NCBI GenBank assembly: GCA_001823505.1
Contig: MHUS01000002.1
Location: forward strand, 1,451 to 18,602
Direction: 5' to 3'
DNA: 17,152 nt
From: Candidatus Yonathbacteria bacterium RIFCSPHIGHO2_01_FULL_51_10
Lineage (GTDB): Bacteria; Patescibacteriota; Minisyncoccia; Phycocordibacterales; UBA1539_B
The translations under genes were made by a program, and so were the position numbers. Below, piece after piece: positions 11,677-17,152 of this stretch. Position 1 is the stretch's first letter; every line of letters starts with the position of its first letter. The notes under the pieces are model-generated. The model was not told the origin of the DNA and ran no database searches. It saw only the letters and a list, made by a program, of their open reading frames with translations.

Positions 11677-13323
11677 TTAATACACCGTATCAATATGCTC
11701 CACGGCATACGCCATGGTGTCACCGACTTTTTTGCCGGGGTTGAAGATGTTTTGGGGGTCGAAGGTGTTCTTGATCTGCGCGAAGATCGCGCACATTTCT
11801 TTGCCATACATTTTTTCAAGGAACGGTGTGCGCACGATGCCGTCGTTGTGCTCGCCCGACATTGACCCGCCGAATTCAAATACGAGCGTGAATACTTTTT
11901 CAATGAGCTCTTTGTAAATTTCTTTTGACGCCACCGTGGTGAAGTCCATAAGCGGAATGATGTGGAAGTTGCCGTCACCAACGTGGCCTGCGATGGTGTA
12001 GATAATCTTGTAGTGGCTCATGATCTCATTTAAGCGTGGCAAGAACTGCGGCAATACATCGGGGCGCACAATAATATCGTCAATGAATGGCGCGGTGCGC
12101 TCTTTCTTTATATGCTTGCGAAGGAGATTGAAGCTCTCGTGGCGGACCGCCCAATACTTCTCGGTATCCTTTTGTGATGAGGTAACGCGCGTTTGGACGC
12201 CGAGTGCTTCCAGGTCTTTTTTTGCAGCGAGTGCTCGTGCGTCGGTCTCGGCTTGGTCAGTGCCGGTGAATTCAGGCATCAAAATGAGCTTTGGAACACC
12301 ACCGGTGAGCACCATAAAAAATTCAGGGAGGAAGCGGATCCCAAGCGTGATGAGACCCGAGCGCATGGACTTCACCATATCAGGGAAGTATCGAACGGCA
12401 ATTCGGAAGGTATGGTCATCGTATGATTCAAATGTTTCGGGCTTGTGTTTGAGTACGGCGTTCACGATCTCGCCAAGCTTGGGGAAATCGCGCTCTCTCA
12501 AAAATGCGACGACCATCGAGGTCTTTGGATTGGGCTTCACGAGCTCAAAGGTGATCTCCGTGGTGATGCCAAGTGTTCCCTGTGAGCCGACAAAGAGCTT
12601 CACGAGGTCAAAGGTTGTGCCGTCCCATACGTCCCAAATAAAGTAGCCGGTTGAGTTTTTGCTTACGTTTGGTTTCTTCTGCGTGATGAGCGCTTGGTTT
12701 TTTTCGGTGAGCGCAAAGATATCACGATAGAGTTTCCCTTCAAAATCTTGCTGTGCCATTTTTTGATCGAGTTCGGGTCGTGTGAGTGGCTTGATCTCAT
12801 ACTCATTGCCGTCGGAGAGCACGACTTTCAAGCGCTTTACGTGGCGCACGGTGCTCCCGTAGATGAGCGCCTTCTCGCCTCCGGCATTGTTGCCGACCAT
12901 ACCGCCAAGTGCGCAGAGATTCTTGGATGCGGGGTAGGAGGGCATGAGCACGCCCTCCTTGAGTGTCTCTATTTCAAAATCACGATAAAATACGCCCGGT
13001 TGTGCAGTGCCCTCGCTCTCGGTGATCGTGCCGATATGGTTTACGTGCTTGGTAAGGTCGAGGATAATGGAATCGTTGAGTGGTCCCCCCGACATGTCGG
13101 TACCTGCTGCACGCGCGGTGAGGGAGAGGGTGGGGTTCTCGGCTTTGTGCTCCGCGACATAGCGCACGAGCGCTTTGATATCCGAAACATCCTTGGGGAA
13201 AACGACAGCTTCAGGCATGACTTCGAAAAGACTTGCGTCGTTGGCGGCGCGCCCTAGAGATGTTTGATCATCAGTAACTTCGCCGTGGATAAGAGCAGCA
13301 AGATCGGTGGTTATTTTAGACAT
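11677..13323 (-). CDS. FAD-linked oxidase, D-lactate/glycolate dehydrogenase family
   Basis: The product (548 aa) combines an N-terminal PCMH-type FAD-binding domain with a C-terminal FAD-oxidase domain, as in GlcD and bacterial D-lactate dehydrogenases that oxidise 2-hydroxy acids. FAD-contact motifs are RAAGTDMSGGPLNDSIILDL (about 70-89), GGMVGNNAGGEKALIYGS and GSQGTLGITTEITFELV. The C-terminal metal/substrate motifs GHVGDGNFHI and SGEHNDGIVRTPFL contain the expected His and Glu residues, and NPGKK ends the domain. There is no Fe-S domain with Cys motifs as in longer relatives. The start ATG at 13323 has AGGA just upstream and lies 5 nt after the pilin stop, so it may be read from the pilin transcript. 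The substrate cannot be read from sequence. Confidence 0.93.
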   Translation of the reverse strand: MSKITTDLAALIHGEVTDDQTSLGRAANDASLFEVMPEAVVFPKDVSDIKALVRYVAEHKAENPTLSLTARAAGTDMSGGPLNDSIILDLTKHVNHIGTITESEGTAQPGVFYRDFEIETLKEGVLMPSYPASKNLCALGGMVGNNAGGEKALIYGSTVRHVKRLKVVLSDGNEYEIKPLTRPELDQKMAQQDFEGKLYRDIFALTEKNQALITQKKPNVSKNSTGYFIWDVWDGTTFDLVKLFVGSQGTLGITTEITFELVKPNPKTSMVVAFLRERDFPKLGEIVNAVLKHKPETFESYDDHTFRIAVRYFPDMVKSMRSGLITLGIRFLPEFFMVLTGGVPKLILMPEFTGTDQAETDARALAAKKDLEALGVQTRVTSSQKDTEKYWAVRHESFNLLRKHIKKERTAPFIDDIIVRPDVLPQFLPRLNEIMSHYKIIYTIAGHVGDGNFHIIPLMDFTTVASKEIYKELIEKVFTLVFEFGGSMSGEHNDGIVRTPFLEKMYGKEMCAIFAQIKNTFDPQNIFNPGKKVGDTMAYAVEHIDTVY

Positions 13324-13328
13324 GATTC

Positions 13329-13868
13329 CTATTGAAGATCGTAGTAAACATCGTCACAGTTGTATTCATTGCGGCCAATTCCATCAGATCCATAGGATAC
13401 TACCGCTGGGATCTCGGAGATCGCACCGCTCGTTCCGTCACAGTTTGTTGAGCCATCCTCATTATCTCCCGGTTTATAATCAGGGTCAAAGTCATACGCA
13501 TTCTCCCAGGGATCAATGGTCACTTGCATGTAGGGACCACGCCAGTTGGCAATATCCGCGCTTGTCCACTCACAACCATCCCCATTGTCTTGAGCCGTAG
13601 GAATGACCTTTACGCCTGCCTGGGCGCTATCAAGGTTTACTTCCGGATTGGAAACTGCATTGACAGGACAGCCATTTGGCCACTTTCCGGTGTCATTTTC
13701 CAGCATTGTGATCGCCGTCCGCGCACTGCGGAGTTCAGACTGCGCCCTGCTTATCTTTGCTTTTTCGCGTGCGGTACTGAGAGATGAGAGTACCGTGGAG
13801 GCAAGGATGCCGATAATCGCGATGACGACCAAAAGTTCGATGAGGGTAAATCCGCGGGAATTTCGCAT
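13329..13868 (-). CDS. Type IV pilin / type II secretion pseudopilin (GspG-like)
   Basis: The product (179 aa) is a prepilin that is cut by prepilin peptidase and assembled into a pilus or pseudopilus. The start at 13868 was chosen because it gives a class III signal: MRNSRG followed by FTLIELLVVIAIIGILA. Cleavage is after G6, and the conserved Glu at +5 (E11) is present. The helix continues through REKAKISRAQSELRSARTAI. The C-terminal region has GPYMQVTIDPWENAYDFDP, matching the DPWG-Y part of major pseudopilins. Four cysteines in the head could make two disulfides. It lies 46 nt after the macB-like permease gene, with its own near-leaderless promoter candidate. No pilus assembly genes are in the window. 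Confidence 0.92.
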   Translation of the reverse strand: MRNSRGFTLIELLVVIAIIGILASTVLSSLSTAREKAKISRAQSELRSARTAITMLENDTGKWPNGCPVNAVSNPEVNLDSAQAGVKVIPTAQDNGDGCEWTSADIANWRGPYMQVTIDPWENAYDFDPDYKPGDNEDGSTNCDGTSGAISEIPAVVSYGSDGIGRNEYNCDDVYYDLQ

Positions 13869-13877
13869 GACCACACC

Positions 13878-13907
13878 ATCATATCGTATCTGGGTATGAT
13901 GCGACAA
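13878..13907 (-). promoter_or_regulatory. Pilin promoter candidate, near-leaderless
   Basis: On the minus strand TTGTCG (13907-13902), an 18-nt spacer and TATGAT (13883-13878) place the transcription start near 13871, about 3 nt before the pilin ATG. It lies in the gap after the permease gene. The -35 match is partial. Confidence 0.45.
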
Positions 13908-13914
13908 GGGCAAA

Positions 13915-15159
13915 CTACTCATACCGGAGTGCCTCGATGGGGCTTTTCTTAGAAGCTTTGCGTGCGGGGTAGATGCCAAACACCACTCCCACGAGCGCTG
14001 AGACTCCGACGCCTTCTATTGCCGCCATATAAGGGAATGCGAATTCCCATGAGACCGAGAGGGCTTGGGCGACGCCGATACCGGCAAGGTAGGAGAGAGC
14101 GGTACCAAGAATAATGCCAATGACTCCTCCGGCACCCGTGAGGAGTACTGCCTCGATCAAAAATTGAAGGAGGATGTCACGGTTGTGTGCGCCGAGTGCT
14201 TTGCGCAGGCCGATCTCACGCGTGCGCTCGGTCACTGATACAAGCATGATATTCATAACACCAATACCACCCACGACGAGCGAGATCGCCACAACTGACG
14301 AGAGGAAAAGCGTGAGGATGTTTAGGATCACGCTGATCTGATCTACGACGCCCTGCTGGGTCACCACGAAGAAATCATCTTTCGTCGGATCAGTGATGTT
14401 GTGACGTTCGCGGAGTGTTGCGGTGATGTCATACACGGATTCATCCACAACGTCGGGGTCTGTTACGCGGACCATGACCTCATTGTAGTAGTCAATCCCC
14501 AAAACGTAGGTTTGTGCGGTGGTGTAGGGGACGATCACGACCTCATCGACATTGAAAAAAGCGGACTGACCCTTTGGGGGAAGCACGGCGACAACACGAA
14601 ACGCATGGTTCTTGATCTTGATCGTTTTACCGATGGGGTCTTCACTCAAGAAGAGTTCTTTTGCCACTTTTGATCCGATCACGGCAACGCTTGCCTTGCC
14701 GCGAATATCCGCCTCGTCGAAGTACTCTCCTTCTGCGGGAAGAACATCCATCATGGATCCCATGAATTCAGCATCCCATCCAAAGATAGTCGGCCGGTAG
14801 GTCTCTCTGCCATGGGTTGCGCTTCCCGTGATGATGAGTGCGGGTGCGATCGCGATCAAGTCGGGTACATTTTCTTTGCGCTGCAGCGCCTCAACGTCCG
14901 CGTTTTTAAGTGAGTCGGCGAAGAGCGTTCCGGCTACGTCAGTGGGGCCCGATGGCTGCTTGCCGGGGCGAATAATGATGGTATTGGCACCTAACCCTTG
15001 GATCTCACCTACGATCAGGCGCTGCGCCCCCTCACCGATCGAGACAATGAGGATGATCGCCGTGATACCGATCACGATGCCCAAGATGGTGAGGAGTGAA
15101 CGGGAGACGTTCGAGCGAATACCTCGCCAAGCTGTTTTTGTGGTGTAGATGAGGCGCAT
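13915..15159 (-). CDS. macB: MacB-type ABC transporter permease
   Basis: This 414-aa protein is a type VII (MacB/FtsX) ABC permease that moves substrates by a mechanical, mechanotransmission mechanism. One membrane helix (about 19-41, LLTILGIVIGITAIILIVSI) is followed by a long extracytoplasmic domain with the MacB_PCD pattern (GLGANTIIIRPG, AVIGSKVAKELF, DPIGKTIKI). Three C-terminal helices make up the FtsX domain, with the hallmark GGIGVMNIMLVSVTERTREI and IGLRKALGAHNRDI. It ends in the common PARKASKKSPIEALRYE. It starts 2 nt after the ATPase gene. In E. coli MacB the ATPase is fused; here it is a separate gene, as in many Gram-positives. Confidence 0.94.
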   Translation of the reverse strand: MRLIYTTKTAWRGIRSNVSRSLLTILGIVIGITAIILIVSIGEGAQRLIVGEIQGLGANTIIIRPGKQPSGPTDVAGTLFADSLKNADVEALQRKENVPDLIAIAPALIITGSATHGRETYRPTIFGWDAEFMGSMMDVLPAEGEYFDEADIRGKASVAVIGSKVAKELFLSEDPIGKTIKIKNHAFRVVAVLPPKGQSAFFNVDEVVIVPYTTAQTYVLGIDYYNEVMVRVTDPDVVDESVYDITATLRERHNITDPTKDDFFVVTQQGVVDQISVILNILTLFLSSVVAISLVVGGIGVMNIMLVSVTERTREIGLRKALGAHNRDILLQFLIEAVLLTGAGGVIGIILGTALSYLAGIGVAQALSVSWEFAFPYMAAIEGVGVSALVGVVFGIYPARKASKKSPIEALRYE

Positions 15160-15161
15160 AC

Positions 15162-15878
15162 TTATTTGACGAATGAATCAGCTCGTACTCGATCACGCAC
15201 CTGTTCGTCCTGCTCGATCATTCCGTCACGAATATGAAGGATGCGCTCAGCGTGGGATGCGGTAAAGGTTTCGTGGGTGATAAGAATGATGGTGTGTCCG
15301 TGGTCGCGATTGAGGCCTTCGAGGATCTCCATGACCGCTTTGCCGGACTGGGTGTCGAGGTTGCCTGTCGGCTCGTCGGCAAAAATGATATCCGGATGGT
15401 TGACCAGCGAGCGTGCAATGGCGGTGCGCTGTTTTTCCCCTCCGGACAGTCGCGAAGCGTCATACCCGCTTCGGTGCGAGAGTCCGACTGCTTCGATCGC
15501 GGCTACGGCGCGCCCGTGCCACTCGATCTCGGGGACGGATGAGTAGAGGAGGGGGAGCATGACGTTTTCAAGTACGGAGACGCGGGGAAGAAGATTGAAC
15601 GACTGAAAAACAAAGCCGACTTTTTCGTTACGGATGCGCGCGAGATCATCCTCGCTGTAATTGTCTGAGGAGGTATCATCAAAAAGATAGGTGCCGCTCG
15701 TTTGACGGTCAAGGAACCCGAGAATGTGCAGGAGGGTGGACTTCCCGGAACCTGATGGTCCCATGATGGCGACAAATTCTCCCTTCCTGATGCCAAACGA
15801 AATACCTTTTAAGACTTGCGTCTCCACTTCACCATCATGGTATGTCTTGGTGAGTTGTCGTGCTTCGAGGATGTACAT
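15162..15878 (-). CDS. MacB-type ABC transporter ATPase
   Basis: The 238-aa ATPase partners with the permease encoded next to it. Walker A GPSGSGKS is at 40-47, the Q-loop in FVFQSFNLLP (Q92), the signature LSGGEKQR at 144-151, Walker B IIFADEPTGNLD at 164-175 and the H-loop in THE (H202). FADEPTGNLD is the hallmark of the LolD/MacB/FtsE group. The start at 15878 gives the normal N-terminus MYILEARQLTKTY; a longer frame would read back into the adaptor gene. The gap to the adaptor gene is 19 nt and to the permease gene 2 nt, so the three are one operon. The substrate cannot be inferred; peptides, antibiotics or lipoproteins are known for relatives. Confidence 0.94.
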   Translation of the reverse strand: MYILEARQLTKTYHDGEVETQVLKGISFGIRKGEFVAIMGPSGSGKSTLLHILGFLDRQTSGTYLFDDTSSDNYSEDDLARIRNEKVGFVFQSFNLLPRVSVLENVMLPLLYSSVPEIEWHGRAVAAIEAVGLSHRSGYDASRLSGGEKQRTAIARSLVNHPDIIFADEPTGNLDTQSGKAVMEILEGLNRDHGHTIILITHETFTASHAERILHIRDGMIEQDEQVRDRVRADSFVK

Positions 15879-15897
15879 ACCTATTGAATGATGGGAT

Positions 15898-17152
15898 CTA
15901 CTGCGGAAGAGGCGCGACGGTTGAGATCGTATCTCCTTCAGAGAGACCGGAAAGGATCTCAATTTTTCCATTCGAATCTCGAAGTCCTGTTTCTATGGGA
16001 GTCGTAGTCGCTGTTCCGTCTTTATACAGGAGGGTTACAAGTCCGGTGCCGTTGTTTTGGTCGAGAATGGTACGCTGGGGGATAGCAAGGACATTTGTGC
16101 GTGTTGCCGTGATCATCTTGATGTTTGCGGTCATGCCTGACTTGATCCGCACGTCATCTTTAATGAACTGGAGCTTTACGCGGTAGGTGGGGACTCCTTC
16201 GATGATCGTTTCTGCCGGATCAATGAAGTAGAGTCGTGCCGCAAAGTGTGCGTTATCACCATACGCATCGAGTGTTACATCGGCGGTGTTGCCAACAGAG
16301 AGTTTTGCGATGTCAGCTTCAACGACATTCGCCTCGATCTCAAAGCTATTGCGTGACATGACGGTTACGAGAGGGGTTCCGGCGGTTTTAAGCTCGCCCG
16401 TTTCGGCGTCAACGTTGGTGACAATCCCGGAGAGGGGAGAGCGGATCTCTGTCTGGGCGAGCGCCGCCCTTGCTTCCGCGACACGTGCCTGGGCGCTCGC
16501 AACGGTAGCTTTTTGAGCCGCGACGGCTTCCGGGGTAGGAGGGGCTTTTTTGAGCGCAAGTTCGCTTCGGGCTTTCTCAACCGCAAGCTTTTGCGACATG
16601 ATGGATTGCTCAAGGGTGCTTACATTGCTCGCTACGGTATTGAGGTTGGTTCGAGCGAGAGTGAGGTTGGCGCGATAGGTATCGAGCGAGGCGTTCGCGA
16701 TCTGACATGACGCGGTGAGGAGGCGATTCGTGGTTTCAAGCAAGTCCCGCGCAGTACCGATATATCCCATGGACTTTTCAATAAGGGCGTCGCGCTGTTC
16801 TGAGGTTAAGGTATCCCATTGGTTGAGCCCCATGCGCCACGCGATGAGCGTTTGATCGATCAAAAATCGTTTCCATGTAGCATCGATCGTGTCTTGGGAA
16901 GAGCAAGCGGAGAACGTAAGGGAATAAGAAGAACCATTCGTGCTGTAAATACCGGAAAGTTTAACGCGAGTAGCATCGTCTGTTTTTGCGTAAGCATCTT
17001 CGAGCGTTGATTGCGCGCCGCTATAGTCATTTGCAAGTGCTTGAGCCGCGACGGCAAGTGCCGCTTCGCTCACCTGCACGTCTTCACTCCGGCTGCCCTT
17101 AAGCAGTGCGTCGAGGTTTGCCTGTGCATTGTCGGCATTGGCTTGGGCTGCG
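15898..17152 (-). CDS. macA: MacA/HlyD-like periplasmic adaptor subunit, 5' end missing
   Basis: This is an RND/MacA-type membrane fusion protein whose start lies beyond the window's right edge; the frame is open from base 17151, giving 417 visible residues. The C-terminal half is classical: the second lipoyl half-motif RSPLSGIVTNVDAETGELKTAGTPLV, then the beta-barrel (IEANVVEADIAKLSVGNTADV) and the membrane-proximal domain ending in SGLSEGDTISTVAPLPQ. Before it lie long Ala-rich coiled coils. The motif LLKGSRSEDVQVSEAAL and the later LALKKAPPTPEAVAAQKAT look like two copies of the usual adaptor hairpin motif. About 130 residues with three cysteines and unusual sequence (YSTNGSSYSLTFSACSS) lie between them. 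It would link the MacB-like pair to an outer structure, though no TolC-like partner is seen. Confidence 0.9.
   Translation of the reverse strand, partial: AAQANADNAQANLDALLKGSRSEDVQVSEAALAVAAQALANDYSGAQSTLEDAYAKTDDATRVKLSGIYSTNGSSYSLTFSACSSQDTIDATWKRFLIDQTLIAWRMGLNQWDTLTSEQRDALIEKSMGYIGTARDLLETTNRLLTASCQIANASLDTYRANLTLARTNLNTVASNVSTLEQSIMSQKLAVEKARSELALKKAPPTPEAVAAQKATVASAQARVAEARAALAQTEIRSPLSGIVTNVDAETGELKTAGTPLVTVMSRNSFEIEANVVEADIAKLSVGNTADVTLDAYGDNAHFAARLYFIDPAETIIEGVPTYRVKLQFIKDDVRIKSGMTANIKMITATRTNVLAIPQRTILDQNNGTGLVTLLYKDGTATTTPIETGLRDSNGKIEILSGLSEGDTISTVAPLPQ

Noticed and set aside
12694..13257. A 187-aa + strand frame opposite the FAD oxidase gene
   Set aside because: It is a shadow of a well-supported oxidase gene, with no ribosome site and no family resemblance.
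13869..13979. N-terminal extension of the pilin by 37 residues
   Set aside because: It would bury the class III signal peptide; MRNSRG-FTLIE is the expected start and the -10 box lies within the extension.
1..17152. Recoding of UGA as glycine, as in some CPR groups
   Set aside because: sufU, engB and the 2471-2959 gene end cleanly at TGA at the expected family length or before a terminator.
1..17152. CRISPR arrays, tRNA or rRNA genes, and transposase genes
   Set aside because: No regularly spaced repeats, cloverleaf-like sequences, rRNA segments or transposase-like frames were seen on either strand.

Overview
The window looks like chromosomal DNA from a small-genome, Patescibacteria (CPR)-like bacterium, probably Parcubacteria-like. 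This is inferred from gene content: a compact SUF locus, a type IV pilin, a lone EVE-domain protein, a MacA/MacB exporter with an unusual adaptor, tight spacing and few Shine-Dalgarno sequences. No rRNA or taxonomic marker is present to prove it. TGA is used as a stop in several genes, so UGA is not recoded.

Left part (1-6407, mostly + strand). The 3' end of a primary sigma-70 gene is followed by a 125-nt nested inverted repeat. A previously hidden 59-aa membrane-protein gene lies on the minus strand, with a perfect consensus promoter, a strong ribosome site and a terminator. Next comes an iron-sulfur assembly locus: sufB, an unknown gene (2471-2959), then sufS-sufU-sufC, an unknown AT-rich membrane gene (5469-6044) and sufT. 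No sufD or sufE is visible. The suf genes carry palindromic, in-frame insertions, the clearest being a perfect 41-bp palindrome inside sufS. Two related nested palindromic elements follow rpoD and sufB.

Middle part (6408-11676). A DsbA-like membrane-anchored thiol oxidoreductase (minus strand) diverges from the GTPase gene engB/ysxC. A zinc-type ABC uptake operon (binding protein, ATPase, permease) follows, with a PrxQ/BCP peroxiredoxin as its last gene. A convergent EVE-domain gene shares its stop codon with the peroxiredoxin gene. A second small membrane-protein gene (55 aa), too short for usual calling, lies at 11506-11673.

Right part (11677-17152, all minus strand). In transcription order these are a MacA-like adaptor (5' end outside the window), a MacB-type ATPase, a MacB-type permease, a type IV pilin/pseudopilin, and an FAD-linked oxidase of the D-lactate/glycolate dehydrogenase family.

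A recurring regulatory theme is the -10 box placed only 6-9 nt before the start codon (sufS, engB, znuA-like, pilin), which implies leaderless or near-leaderless transcripts. The best candidates for something undescribed are the sufD-less SUF locus with its two embedded unknown genes, the coding palindromes concentrated in suf genes, the nested palindromic family, and a poly-G tract inside a promoter spacer.
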